Positions 37,359 through 46,791 are shown, counted from the first letter of the stretch. The stretch: DNA of 64,000 bases from Flavipsychrobacter sp. (GCA_016787265.1 JAEUVF010000010.1:287591-351590), one strand, 5' to 3'. Notes: a model not told the origin generated them from the letters alone. A program made the numbers and translations.

Positions 37359-38552
37359 ATGATTGGGAAGTCCGGAAGATTACTGCTTTGTTTCTTACTG
37401 TTGCCAGCCTCTCAATTAATTGCGCAGTCGATTGATGAAAGTAAAGACAGTACGGAATTGCAACTTAAGTTCTATGGCAGTTTCCGGGGGCATTTTGCGG
37501 CATACAATAAAGAGATTGAAATCCAGGAGAATGCTTCCCGCCTGGGTTTTGAAATCAGCGCAATACGGAAGGGGATCCGTTATTTTGCCGGACTCGAAAT
37601 GCAGGTAAACATGTTCCGGTCGGCAACATCCTTTAACTTAAGTGCAAGCACAACGGGTGGATACCTGCAGGCCGATCGTAACCAGGACCGACAGCTATTG
37701 TCCAGCAGACTGGGATACCTGGGAGTTGACCTGGGCAAATGGGGTACTGTTGTTTTGGGAAAGCAGCGCAGTATTTATTATGATATCACCGGGTATACCG
37801 ATCGGTTCAATGTATTCGGAGGTGGTGCAAGTGCAACTTATACTGCGGGTACGGATGGGGGTTATACCGGAACGGGCAGAGCAGATCAGGCATTAACTTA
37901 CCGAAACAGTACCGGCAGGTTTTCTTACGGAGCACAATTCCAGTTTCTCAACAGCAATAATAACCGTTGGCTGGATGGATTAGCATTTAATTTTCAGGTT
38001 CAGCTTATTGAGCAGTTAAAATTTGGGCTTGTAGTTAACCAGTCTTTTTTAAATCCTTCCCTGATCAATTCAGGAGAGTTTATTGGATTGAAAGGAAACC
38101 CCCGGTATTATGCGGCAGGAGTAAACTACAGGGCTGGCAATTGGGAAATAGCCGGACTTTTTTCAAGGCAACAAAATGGGGATGCGGTTAATGGAAGGAT
38201 TATTGATCCGGTGAATGGAATCAGCAATCCGGTGGTTGTTTTTGAAGCTGTGGGTGGAGAGCTGTACTTCAATTATCACTGGAAGAAAGTATCAGTACTT
38301 CTGGGCGGAAATTATTACCAACCCGATACCGATATATTTACATCCAGAGGCGAACGACCCATAGATGCAACCTTTAAAAGAAGATACATTATTGCCGGGG
38401 CAGCGTATCAACCCTTCAGGCTGTTAAAATTTTACTCGGAAGCCAGAATAGCGAATGGAACAGCTGCACCTGGCTCAAGAGAACCATCTGTATTTACAAT
38501 TGGAATACGACTGGATGCTGAAGGAGGTTTTTCTAAAAAACTGTATGATTAA
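37359..38552 (+). CDS. Gram-negative-type porin
   Basis: The 397-residue protein has a signal peptide ending QLIAQ and a beta-barrel like general porins: LKFYGSFRGHFAAYN, SRLGFEISAIRKG, RLGYLGVDLGKWGTVVLGKQRS, YRNSTGRFSYGAQFQ, and a final strand FTIGIRLDAEGGF. It should allow diffusion of small solutes through the outer membrane. It starts 62 bases after the DUF4838 gene and may share its transcript, and so could pass sugars released by the neighbouring glycosidases. The terminal residues after the last strand are unusual (KKLYD rather than a closing Phe). Confidence 0.82.
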   Translation: MIGKSGRLLLCFLLLPASQLIAQSIDESKDSTELQLKFYGSFRGHFAAYNKEIEIQENASRLGFEISAIRKGIRYFAGLEMQVNMFRSATSFNLSASTTGGYLQADRNQDRQLLSSRLGYLGVDLGKWGTVVLGKQRSIYYDITGYTDRFNVFGGGASATYTAGTDGGYTGTGRADQALTYRNSTGRFSYGAQFQFLNSNNNRWLDGLAFNFQVQLIEQLKFGLVVNQSFLNPSLINSGEFIGLKGNPRYYAAGVNYRAGNWEIAGLFSRQQNGDAVNGRIIDPVNGISNPVVVFEAVGGELYFNYHWKKVSVLLGGNYYQPDTDIFTSRGERPIDATFKRRYIIAGAAYQPFRLLKFYSEARIANGTAAPGSREPSVFTIGIRLDAEGGFSKKLYD

Positions 38553-38571
38553 TTCAAACAATTAATAATTC

Positions 38572-41100
38572 TTACCAGCTGCTTGTTCTTGAACTGCGAC
38601 CTGAACTGGTAAATACTTTTGCTTTAACACCTTTCTGAATCTCGATCGGTCCGGTATACTCCATTGATTTTTCTGTAGGCTCTGAACCATCTGTTGTATA
38701 TCGGATTTTCATTCCCGGAAACTGAACATTCAGCAACAGCTTTCCATTCTCGATTTTCATTCCAGGAGTTGGCACACGATAAGCAAATCCACCTGCATAA
38801 TAATCGAGTTTTGGTAATTCCTGCTGACCAACCTGGTTAGCAAAACGATTCCAGTCTGCTGCATACCATTCCGCGGCTTTAGCTGCATCAGCGGTGCTTG
38901 CCCATTCCGGATCTTTTGACCAGGCACGTTCTGATAAGCCCAATAATTTCGGCAGGATCATGTATTCGAGGTTGGCTTCACTACGCAGCGTTTCTGACCA
39001 GATCAACCCCTGCAAGCCAACAATATTCGATTTACCAAAATCGGTTAGTCGGTCCTTACCAACAAATGCATCTGCTTTAACCGGATTACCTGCTGCATCT
39101 TCCTTTGTATTGCGGAAATAATCGTACGGAATAAAATAGAATGGCTTGTCTGCATCCGTGAATCCTCCCCAATAATAACCTGGCTCTTCAGGTGATCGCA
39201 TGTATGACATGTCGAAGTAATAATTACTTACGGGAGATAGAATCACTTTATATCCTGCATTTGCCAATCGGTAAGGCAGGTCTTCATTTCCCCAGCCTAC
39301 CATATTATTCCAAACATGTAACCGGTAACCTTCATTTGCCAGTCGCGGATTTACAATCAGCTTCGACTGCCCATGCAGTTTAGTCTTCCGCATGCCTACT
39401 TCTTCCCAACCTGATAATTCCAGTCCGCGCTTCTCAAGAATTTTCTGCACTTTGGTGAAATAATAATACCAGAGATCATCCACATTTTCCAGCGTTGGGT
39501 CTTTTTCAATAAGGGCTTTACATTCCGGTGAACCTTCCCATACACCGGCCGGTACTTCATCCCCACCCATATGAATAGTGGTTAATGGAGCATCGGCTTC
39601 TTTATAGATACCTCTAATATCATCTACTACCTGCTCAATGAATGTATAAACAGATGGCAGTGCCACACACATCACGTTATCTGTCCAGGCTTGCGCAGTA
39701 CTGTATTTCGACTGATCCATTGTGTCTCTCAGCAAATATTTCAGCGCCTCTGTGCTGTTTCCTTCTGCCATAAATTTCCGGTAACGCGCATCCATTGATT
39801 TGATAGCCGCTCTTGCATGACCGGGTGTTTCAATTTCAGGTATGATCTGAATATGGCGAGCTTTGGCATAGCGCAGGATTTCGATAAAATCTGCCCGTGA
39901 ATAAAATCCGCTTGCAGATAATTTACCGGTTTCTGGTCCGGCCCCATAGGAGGGAGGCAGGTTGTTTTTGCCGTCCAGCGGATGACCTCTCTGTGATCCA
40001 ATCGCTGTCAGCTCAGGAAAAGAAGGCATTTCAATCCGCCATCCTTCATCGTCATTAAAATGCAGGTGAAGGGCATTCAACTTATAAATCGACATCAGGT
40101 CGAGCATGCGAAGCAGTTCCTGCTTAGGCTGAAAATTCCGCGCTATATCAATCATCAGGCTTCGGAATCCAAATCGGGGTGCATCTTTTACTTCCACAGA
40201 CTGAACCTGAATGCTACCGGCTTTATTCTTCCATTGAACTGCGGGTATCATTGCCTGCAAACTCTGGATTCCATAGAATATTCCCGTACCTGTTCCGGCG
40301 CTGATGGTAACACCATCCGGCTGAACGGACAGCTCATAGGCTTCACCGGTCAGGTTATTTTTCTTTAGTAGAATAGATCCCTTTCGGTCTGGGCTAGCCG
40401 AACTAACCGGCAGCGCTTTTCCGAACAAACGAATTCCCTGCTGCGATAAATAATTTGCTTCAGAGCCAAAGGCTGGATCTGTAAAGATGGTAGTCTGGGC
40501 ATCAAAGTTGAAACTGCCATTGCCAGCTATCAGGCTAACCGGACTTGGAATTATAGCAGGCGTATTAATTGATTGAAGGGTTGCCGATGCATATTTCGCA
40601 TAGAGATCTTCATGAGTTATATAGCTGATGGTTGTATCACTGAAACGACCATGCTTAATACCGGCAAGATTGTATCCCTTCATGGGTTCCTTGTCCCAAA
40701 CAAGGTAGATGCCATTGGGAGCGGCAGCATGATTTAAAGAATAACCGATTGTAGGGTACTGAAAATTAATCGAACTGCCTCTTTTAAGGGATGAAGCTCC
40801 TTCTACCGGAAAAATCCGATATAAATCTCCATTTACATGCTCAATCCGCAATCCGTTTGAACTGGTAGGTACAGCTTCCCGGCTACAGGAAAAATATATC
40901 GTCCAGCCTCTTGCAGGGAAATCTTTTTTGCCGATGTTCGTCAACTTCAGCTGGTTGAGCGCTTTGAATTCCTGGTTGAAATTGTTGGTAAGCAGGGTCC
41001 ATTCGAGTTCTACAGGAACGAGGGTTGTGCCAGTTTTTTTCTGGTTAAAAGCAACAAAGTTCAATAACAGCAGGCACGCCGCAAGAAGGAAACGCATCAT
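38572..41100 (-). CDS. GH20 beta-N-acetylhexosaminidase
   Basis: The 842-residue protein (ATG at 41100 or the next codon) has a signal peptide and an N-terminal chitobiase/carbohydrate-binding domain (VELEWTLLTNNFNQEFKALNQL). The GH20b domain and the catalytic barrel follow, with HMGGDEVPAGVW holding the catalytic pair Asp514-Glu515. A chitobiase C-terminal domain (MKIRYTTDGSEPTEKSMEYTG) ends the protein. It should remove terminal GlcNAc or GalNAc from chitooligosaccharides or glycoproteins. It converges on the porin gene with only 19 bases between the stops, and diverges from the second pigment block. Confidence 0.95.
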   Translation of the reverse strand: MMRFLLAACLLLLNFVAFNQKKTGTTLVPVELEWTLLTNNFNQEFKALNQLKLTNIGKKDFPARGWTIYFSCSREAVPTSSNGLRIEHVNGDLYRIFPVEGASSLKRGSSINFQYPTIGYSLNHAAAPNGIYLVWDKEPMKGYNLAGIKHGRFSDTTISYITHEDLYAKYASATLQSINTPAIIPSPVSLIAGNGSFNFDAQTTIFTDPAFGSEANYLSQQGIRLFGKALPVSSASPDRKGSILLKKNNLTGEAYELSVQPDGVTISAGTGTGIFYGIQSLQAMIPAVQWKNKAGSIQVQSVEVKDAPRFGFRSLMIDIARNFQPKQELLRMLDLMSIYKLNALHLHFNDDEGWRIEMPSFPELTAIGSQRGHPLDGKNNLPPSYGAGPETGKLSASGFYSRADFIEILRYAKARHIQIIPEIETPGHARAAIKSMDARYRKFMAEGNSTEALKYLLRDTMDQSKYSTAQAWTDNVMCVALPSVYTFIEQVVDDIRGIYKEADAPLTTIHMGGDEVPAGVWEGSPECKALIEKDPTLENVDDLWYYYFTKVQKILEKRGLELSGWEEVGMRKTKLHGQSKLIVNPRLANEGYRLHVWNNMVGWGNEDLPYRLANAGYKVILSPVSNYYFDMSYMRSPEEPGYYWGGFTDADKPFYFIPYDYFRNTKEDAAGNPVKADAFVGKDRLTDFGKSNIVGLQGLIWSETLRSEANLEYMILPKLLGLSERAWSKDPEWASTADAAKAAEWYAADWNRFANQVGQQELPKLDYYAGGFAYRVPTPGMKIENGKLLLNVQFPGMKIRYTTDGSEPTEKSMEYTGPIEIQKGVKAKVFTSSGRSSRTSSW

Positions 41101-41169
41101 ATCGGTTGTTTAAGAAGCTCTAAAATTAGGGCATAATTTAGTGGCCGACCTGAAAATGGTCAAATCCAT

Positions 41170-41177
41170 TAGTTTTG
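41170..41177 (+). promoter_or_regulatory. -7 box candidate for the second pigment block
   Basis: TAGTTTTG fits TAnnTTTG and lies 21 bases before the acpS-like ATG. No TTG is found at the usual distance upstream, so the match is half of a promoter only. The 98-base gap 41101-41198 must hold the divergent start signals of the hexosaminidase and of this block. Confidence 0.4.
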
Positions 41178-41198
41178 AGTTCTATAAAAACTGTGTGT

Positions 41199-41573
41199 AT
41201 GATACTGGGAACCGGCATCGACCTGGTGGAAACGGATCGGATTCAGCGAAGCCTGCAGGGTAAGGAAGGTTTCCGCCAACTGGTTTTTTCAGCCGGGGAA
41301 ATTGCCTATTGCGATAGGCAGGCCAACCCGTACCAGCATTATGCCGCAAGGTTTGCTGCCAAGGAAGCTTTTCTGAAAGCCCTGGGTACCGGATGGATAA
41401 ACGGAACCGCTTTTCATGAAATAGAAATCATACATAACGAACAGGGACAGCCGCAGATCAACCTGCTGGGCCAAACCGCTCAAACAGTTGCAGGCCGGAG
41501 CATCCGCCGTATCCATGTATCTTTGTCGCACCAAAAATCCATGGCCACCGCAGTGGTGCTGCTGGAAGACTAA
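41199..41573 (+). CDS. holo-ACP synthase (AcpS-type phosphopantetheinyl transferase)
   Basis: Starting at ATG 41199, which gives the classic MILGTGIDLVETDRI N-terminus, the protein has 124 residues, normal for AcpS. Asp8 and Glu56 (in ARFAAKEAFLKALG) are the metal-binding pair. The enzyme transfers phosphopantetheine from CoA to a serine of acyl carrier proteins. Its place at the head of the second pigment block, with two ACP genes downstream, suggests that it arms those ACPs; it could also be the cell's only AcpS. The ligase gene follows after 15 bases. Confidence 0.92.
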   Translation: MILGTGIDLVETDRIQRSLQGKEGFRQLVFSAGEIAYCDRQANPYQHYAARFAAKEAFLKALGTGWINGTAFHEIEIIHNEQGQPQINLLGQTAQTVAGRSIRRIHVSLSHQKSMATAVVLLED

Positions 41574-41588
41574 GGTTTCAATCAACGT

Positions 41589-42878
41589 ATGAATTCATCC
41601 GACATTTCATTTGAACAGGCTGCGCAAATATGCGGAATGCAGGAAAAGAAGCTGCAGGACCTGATTCACTATGTTGCAGAACATTCTCCGTTTTATAAAG
41701 AGCGTTTTGCCGCTTGTGGAATAAATCCGGCAACCATTCAAAACCTGGATGACCTCCGGCTGATACCGGTAACCACCAAAGAAGAATTACAAATAAGGAA
41801 CTGGGATTTTTGCTGTGTGCCGCGAACTGAAATTGCGGAGTACATGTCAAGCTCCGGTACCCTTGGTGCACCGGTAACTATTGCGTTAACAGAAAAAGAC
41901 CTGGAGCGGCTCGCTTACAACGAACTTTGTTCCTTTAAGATGGCAGGTGGTTCGGCAGCGGATACCTACCAGCTCATGTTAACCCTCGACCGCCAGTTCA
42001 TGGCCGGGATTGCTTATTATATGGGGATCCGAAAACTTGGGGCATCCCTGGTTAGGGTTGGGCCGGGTGCCCCCTTTCTGCAGTGGACAACGATTCAGCG
42101 GTTACATCCAACCGTAATAGTTGGTGTGCCATCTTTCCTGGTAAAACTAATTGAATATGCCGAAGCCAATGGCATCGACCTGAATACCAGTTCGGTTCGG
42201 AAAGCGATTTGTATTGGAGAAACCATTCGGCAGCCGGATGGCATGCCTAACCGCCTGGCCAATCGTATTACAGCTTCCTGGAATATCCAACTCTTTGGTA
42301 CCTATGCATCTACTGAAATGCAAACGGCTTTTACCGAGTGTCAGGCGGGTATTGGAGGCCATCTCAATCCGGAATTGATAATTGTGGAGTTACTGGATGA
42401 GTACAATCAGCCGGTACAACCAGGCGAACCCGGAGAAGTAACAGTTACCACCCTGGGTGTTGAAGGCATGCCATTGGTTCGGTATAAAACCGGGGATGTC
42501 TGTATTCAATATGCGGCGCCCTGTTCCTGTGGCCGGAATACAACCCGCCTGAGTGGCGTTATCGGCAGAAGACAGCAGATGATCAAGTTCAAAGGCACTA
42601 CCCTTTATCCACCCGCGATCTACGACCTCCTCAGCGAGATCAGGGCTATCCGGGAATATGTGGTGGAACTGAGAAGTAGTGAATATGACCTGGATGAGGT
42701 TCGCTTGCACCTTGATATACCCGAGCCCTCCGAAAGTCTGTTAAGCACGATCCGGGAAAAACTAAGATCACAGTTGAGAGTAATTCCTGAAATCATATTG
42801 GCTTCCACTGCTGAATTGCAGGCGCTGCAATTCCCGGAAGGAGGCAGAAAACCGCAGAAATTGATCGATCACCGCTAA
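41589..42878 (+). CDS. PaaK-like adenylate-forming ligase (probable 4-coumarate activation)
   Basis: The 429-residue protein resembles phenylacetate-CoA ligase: SSSGTLGAPVTIALT (87-101) is the AMP/phosphate loop, YASTEMQT the adenine-binding motif, and LVRYKTGDV the hinge region. It lacks a signal peptide and is cytoplasmic. The next gene encodes a tyrosine ammonia-lyase, so the likely substrate is 4-coumarate, activated as a CoA ester or loaded onto an ACP as the starter of the aryl polyene. Both the substrate and the acceptor are inferred from context. Confidence 0.85.
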   Translation: MNSSDISFEQAAQICGMQEKKLQDLIHYVAEHSPFYKERFAACGINPATIQNLDDLRLIPVTTKEELQIRNWDFCCVPRTEIAEYMSSSGTLGAPVTIALTEKDLERLAYNELCSFKMAGGSAADTYQLMLTLDRQFMAGIAYYMGIRKLGASLVRVGPGAPFLQWTTIQRLHPTVIVGVPSFLVKLIEYAEANGIDLNTSSVRKAICIGETIRQPDGMPNRLANRITASWNIQLFGTYASTEMQTAFTECQAGIGGHLNPELIIVELLDEYNQPVQPGEPGEVTVTTLGVEGMPLVRYKTGDVCIQYAAPCSCGRNTTRLSGVIGRRQQMIKFKGTTLYPPAIYDLLSEIRAIREYVVELRSSEYDLDEVRLHLDIPEPSESLLSTIREKLRSQLRVIPEIILASTAELQALQFPEGGRKPQKLIDHR

Positions 42879-42911
42879 TTGCGGCAATTTTATGCATTAT
42901 CCCTATTTTTG
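42879..42911 (+). promoter_or_regulatory. possible promoter before the tyrosine ammonia-lyase
   Basis: TATTTTTG at 42904-42911 fits TAnnTTTG, and a TTG lies at 42879-42881, 22 bases upstream, somewhat longer than the usual 19. Transcription would start near 42918, 17 bases before the GTG start. It may give the lyase and downstream genes their own transcript. Confidence 0.45.
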
Positions 42912-42934
42912 AGCCCTTTCAATACCACAAGAAC

Positions 42935-44500
42935 GTGACAAATTTTACGATCGACAAACAGTTGACCCTATCCGATTTTCAGGAAATCGTGCTGGAAGAA
43001 AAGCCGGTTTCCGTACACCCGTCCATATTGGAAAATGTTGCGAAGAACCATGATTTTCTAAAAGGTTTCGCCTCCAATAAAATCATTTATGGTATCAATA
43101 CCGGTTTTGGCCCGATGGCCCAGTACCGTATCAGTGAGCAAAACCTGAATGCCCTGCAATACAACCTGATTCGCAGCCACAGTACCGGTAGCGGTCAGCC
43201 AATTGATCCCACCCTGGTGCGCGGATTGTTACTGGCGCGTCTTAATAATTTTCTGCAGGGTTATTCCGGGGTACATCCGCAATTAATAGAGCTGCTGGTT
43301 GAATTGCTGAATAAAAAGGTTTATCCGGTGATCTATGAACACGGTGGTGTAGGAGCAAGCGGCGACCTGGTTCAACTGGCTCACCTGGCACTTACCCTGA
43401 TTGGAGAAGGGGATGTGTGGTACCAGGGCGTTATCAGGCCGACGGAAGAAGTTTTTGCAGAACTTTCGATCAAACCGCTGAAGATCCATGTGCGCGAGGG
43501 ATTGGCGCTGATTAATGGAACTTCCGCCATGACTGGTATTGCGCTGGTCAACCTGCTTCAGGCGAAGAAACTCCTCGAATGGTCAGTGTTTTTATCAGCC
43601 ATGACCAATGAAGTAGTAGAAGCCTATGATGATCATTTCTCGCATGAGCTAAACCACGTAAAACACCATCCCGGTCAGCAGGCTATTGCCAAAATGATGC
43701 GTTCCCTGCTGGGCGACAGTCATATGATCCGCAGCCGTAAAAAGCATCTGTACGAAGGAGATAAAATGGATCAGGATGTATTTGAAGACAAGGTGCAGGA
43801 ATATTATTCTCTCCGTTGTATTACACAGGTGCTCGGACCGATTCTGGACACTATTGAACATGCTGAAAAAGTTATTGTGGCGGAATTCAATTCCGTAAAT
43901 GATAACCCGATCATTGATCATGAGAATGCGAATATTTTCCATGGAGGCAATTTCCATGGCGATTATGTATCGCTTGAAATGGATAAGCTGAAGATCGCCA
44001 TCACCAAGCTGAGCATGCTAAGCGAACGGCAGCTGAATTATTTGCTGAATGCAAGGCTGAATGAAAAATTCCCGCCATTCATGAACCTGGGTACACTTGG
44101 ACTCAATTTCGGCATCCAGGGTATGCAGTTCACGGCTACCTCTACAGTTGCAGAAAACCAAACCTTCAGCAACCCGATGTATATCCATAGTATTCCTAAC
44201 AACAATGATAATCAGGATATTGTAAGCATGGGCTCCAATGCAGCTCTGCTGACCCGCCGGGTAATCAATAATTCTTTTGAAGTATTGGTGATCCAGATGA
44301 TCACTTTGCTACATGCAGTCGACTACCTGAAATGTCAGGGTCGAATGGCTACTGCAACCAGGGGATTGTACCAGGAAATGAATGCCATATTCCCCAGTTT
44401 TGCGGACGATGCGCCCAGGTATAAAGCCATCGCTAAAGTGAGGACTTATTTTGAGAAATCAGAGCCGGTTGTAAGTAAGGCCATCCGTCAACAACAATAA
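42935..44500 (+). CDS. tyrosine ammonia-lyase (HAL/PAL superfamily)
   Basis: The 521-residue protein starts with GTG at 42935. It has the superfamily hallmark: Ala141-Ser142-Gly143 in GGVGASGDLVQL, which cyclises to the MIO cofactor, plus Tyr52 in IIYGINTGFGP. The stretch NLIRSHSTGSG, HGGNFHGDYVSLEMDKLK and HSIPNNNDNQDIVSMG closely resemble, as I recall it, the characterised tyrosine ammonia-lyase of Flavobacterium johnsoniae, which also carries SH at the selectivity position. It should convert L-tyrosine to 4-coumarate and ammonia, supplying the aryl head. No hutU, hutI or hutG gene is near, which argues against a histidine-degrading role. Confidence 0.9.
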   Translation: MTNFTIDKQLTLSDFQEIVLEEKPVSVHPSILENVAKNHDFLKGFASNKIIYGINTGFGPMAQYRISEQNLNALQYNLIRSHSTGSGQPIDPTLVRGLLLARLNNFLQGYSGVHPQLIELLVELLNKKVYPVIYEHGGVGASGDLVQLAHLALTLIGEGDVWYQGVIRPTEEVFAELSIKPLKIHVREGLALINGTSAMTGIALVNLLQAKKLLEWSVFLSAMTNEVVEAYDDHFSHELNHVKHHPGQQAIAKMMRSLLGDSHMIRSRKKHLYEGDKMDQDVFEDKVQEYYSLRCITQVLGPILDTIEHAEKVIVAEFNSVNDNPIIDHENANIFHGGNFHGDYVSLEMDKLKIAITKLSMLSERQLNYLLNARLNEKFPPFMNLGTLGLNFGIQGMQFTATSTVAENQTFSNPMYIHSIPNNNDNQDIVSMGSNAALLTRRVINNSFEVLVIQMITLLHAVDYLKCQGRMATATRGLYQEMNAIFPSFADDAPRYKAIAKVRTYFEKSEPVVSKAIRQQQ

Positions 44501-44507
44501 TACGCGT

Positions 44508-45236
44508 ATGAAATCTGTATTGGTTACCGGGGGATCCCGTGGTATTGGTCGCGCTATTTGTCTGAAAATGGCCGGACTGGGTTATTACGTCCTGGTCAAT
44601 TACAAAGGGAACAAAGTAGCAGCAGAGGAAACCCTTGAACGGATATTGGCTGCAGGTGGATCTGGTGAGTTGTTGCCTTTTGATGTGGCTGATAAAGAAC
44701 AGGTGAAGTCAGTATTGGGCGGATGGATCGAAGCCAACAAAGATAACCCGATTGAAGTGCTGGTCAACAATGCCGGCATTAAAGATGATACCCTGATGAT
44801 GTGGATGAAAGATGAGCAGTGGGAATCGGTGCGGGCCACCAGCCTGGATGCATTTTTCTATGTAACCCGTGAAGTATTAAGCGGGATGCTGATGCGGAGG
44901 ATGGGAAGAATCATAAATGTAGTGTCATTATCAGGCCTGAAGGGTATGCCGGGACAAGCCAATTATTCTGCCGCGAAAGCAGGTGTGATTGGTGCAACCA
45001 AGGCACTGGCCCAGGAAGTTGGCAAACGGGGAGTAACTGTAAACGCGGTAGCTCCGGGGTTTATTCAAACTGATATGACGGAAACGCTCAATGAGCAGGA
45101 ATTAAAAGCGATGATTCCCGTGCAACGCTTTGGAAAACCCGAAGAAGTGGCACATGCCGTTGCATTTTTAGCTTCGCCGGAATCTGGTTATATTACAGGT
45201 GTCGTTTTATCGATCAACGGAGGATTATATACGTAA
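44508..45236 (+). CDS. 3-oxoacyl-ACP reductase (FabG-like, aryl polyene)
   Basis: This 242-residue short-chain dehydrogenase has the NADPH motif TGGSRGIG (7-14), NNAG, the catalytic Ser and YSAAKAG, and the C-terminal FLASPESGYITGVVLSINGG of FabG enzymes. It should reduce the 3-keto group in each cycle of polyene elongation. It starts 7 bases after the lyase stop and ends 5 bases before a ketosynthase gene, so it is in the middle of the operon. Its likely counterpart in proteobacterial aryl-polyene loci is the ketoreductase ApeQ. Confidence 0.94.
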   Translation: MKSVLVTGGSRGIGRAICLKMAGLGYYVLVNYKGNKVAAEETLERILAAGGSGELLPFDVADKEQVKSVLGGWIEANKDNPIEVLVNNAGIKDDTLMMWMKDEQWESVRATSLDAFFYVTREVLSGMLMRRMGRIINVVSLSGLKGMPGQANYSAAKAGVIGATKALAQEVGKRGVTVNAVAPGFIQTDMTETLNEQELKAMIPVQRFGKPEEVAHAVAFLASPESGYITGVVLSINGGLYT

Positions 45237-45241
45237 CTGGC

Positions 45242-46465
45242 ATGAAGAGAGTAGTGATTACTGGCATGGGGATTTATTCCTGTATTGGAAAGAATCAGGA
45301 AGAGGTGAAGCAATCCCTCTTTGAAGGGAAATCTGGAATTATCCTGGACCCTGAACGGAAAGCATTTGGCTATCGTTCCGGGTTAACCGGTTTTGTTGAG
45401 CGACCTAACCTGAAAGGATTGCTCGACAGGCGGGCGCGTATCATGCTGCCACAGCAGGGTGAGTATGCGTATATGGCTACATTGGAAGCACTGCAACAGG
45501 CAGGCATAACCGATGAAATGCTGGATCGCATGATCATTGGTGTTTTATATGGTAACGACAGTTCTGCTGAACCAGTAGTAACCGGAACAGATCTGATGCG
45601 GGAGAAAAAGGATACCACCCTGGTGGGTTCTGGCTCCGTTTTCCAGGTGATGAATTCCACCGTTACGATGAACCTGGCAACTATTTTCCGGCTTAAAGGC
45701 GTGAATTTTACCGTAAGTGCAGCCTGTGCAAGCGGCAGTCATGCCATCGGTTTGGGTTATCATTTTATTAAATCCGGGTTGCAGGAAGCGGTGATCTGTG
45801 GAGGTGCCCAGGAGATCAATATTTATTCCATGGGCAGTTTTGATGCATTGTCTGCTTTTTCCATACGCGAGAATGATCCAACAAAGGCTTCCCGACCATT
45901 TGATAAAAACCGTGACGGACTGATTCCATCTGGCGGAGCGGCAACTGTTATTCTGGAAAGCCTGGATTCAGCATTGGCCAGGGGTGCCAATATCCTGGCT
46001 GAAGTAGTGGGCTATGGATTCTCTTCCAATGGGGAACATATATCCAACCCAACTGTAGACGGTCCGGTTAGGGCGCTGACTATGGCGTTGAAGGATGCCG
46101 GGCTGGAATCAAGGGATATCTTCTACATTAACGCCCATGCAACCTCCACCCCTGCGGGTGATAGCAGTGAGGCCCGGGCCATCCATGAAGTATTTGGTGC
46201 CACCCGTCCGTATGTGAGTTCCACCAAATCGATGACCGGGCATGAGTGCTGGATGGCCGGTGCCAGCGAGATTGTGTATTCCATGCTGATGATGCAACAT
46301 AATTTCATAGCACCCAATATTAATTTTGAAGAGCCCGATGAAGATTCGGCCCGTATCAACCTGGTAACCAAAACGCTGGAAATGGAGTTTAACTGTTTCC
46401 TTTCCAATTCCTTTGGTTTCGGTGGTACCAACTCATCGCTGATAGTAAAGAAATACGACAATTAA
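45242..46465 (+). CDS. beta-ketoacyl-ACP synthase, catalytically complete (first KS)
   Basis: This 407-residue KAS I/II-type enzyme has the full Cys-His-His triad: Cys162 in SAACASGSHA, His299 in NAHATSTPAGD and His334 in KSMTGHECWMAGA. C-terminal NSFGFGGTNSSLI is intact. It should condense malonyl-ACP with the growing aryl-polyene chain. It is encoded between the ketoreductase and the first ACP genes. A 68-base gap with no clear promoter follows it. Confidence 0.94.
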   Translation: MKRVVITGMGIYSCIGKNQEEVKQSLFEGKSGIILDPERKAFGYRSGLTGFVERPNLKGLLDRRARIMLPQQGEYAYMATLEALQQAGITDEMLDRMIIGVLYGNDSSAEPVVTGTDLMREKKDTTLVGSGSVFQVMNSTVTMNLATIFRLKGVNFTVSAACASGSHAIGLGYHFIKSGLQEAVICGGAQEINIYSMGSFDALSAFSIRENDPTKASRPFDKNRDGLIPSGGAATVILESLDSALARGANILAEVVGYGFSSNGEHISNPTVDGPVRALTMALKDAGLESRDIFYINAHATSTPAGDSSEARAIHEVFGATRPYVSSTKSMTGHECWMAGASEIVYSMLMMQHNFIAPNINFEEPDEDSARINLVTKTLEMEFNCFLSNSFGFGGTNSSLIVKKYDN

Positions 46466-46533
46466 TCACCGATAATCGACGTTTTATCCTTTTTCATTCT
46501 AATACAAACCTTAACCGACTTAATTTAGCCGCT

Positions 46534-46791
46534 ATGACAATGGAGCAACTTATTGAGAAGATTAATTACCTCCTGGTGGAGGAATTTGAAGTGGATGCGG
46601 AAAAGATTATCCCTGAAGCGAACCTCAAAGCAACCCTTGAACTGGACAGCCTTGACTTTATCGATATGGTGGTGGTGCTGGAACATCATTTTGGATTCAA
46701 AGTGAAACCAGAGGATTTTACTTCCATTGAAACCATACAGGACTTTTACGATTATACCGCCCGACGGATCCATACTAAAGAACTGGTCTAA
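46534..46791 (+). CDS. acyl carrier protein 1
   Basis: This 85-residue carrier has the phosphopantetheine attachment serine at 39 in LELDSLDFIDMVV, within a strongly acidic helical protein. It should carry the growing polyene between the ketosynthases, reductase and dehydratases. Its stop codon overlaps the start of the following acyltransferase by one base. Confidence 0.94.
   Translation: MTMEQLIEKINYLLVEEFEVDAEKIIPEANLKATLELDSLDFIDMVVVLEHHFGFKVKPEDFTSIETIQDFYDYTARRIHTKELV

Noticed and set aside
42935..44500. Histidine ammonia-lyase of histidine degradation
   Set aside because: No other hut gene is near, and the gene lies between a coumarate-type ligase and polyene synthesis genes; resemblance to the F. 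johnsoniae tyrosine enzyme is stronger. SH at the selectivity site leaves some doubt.
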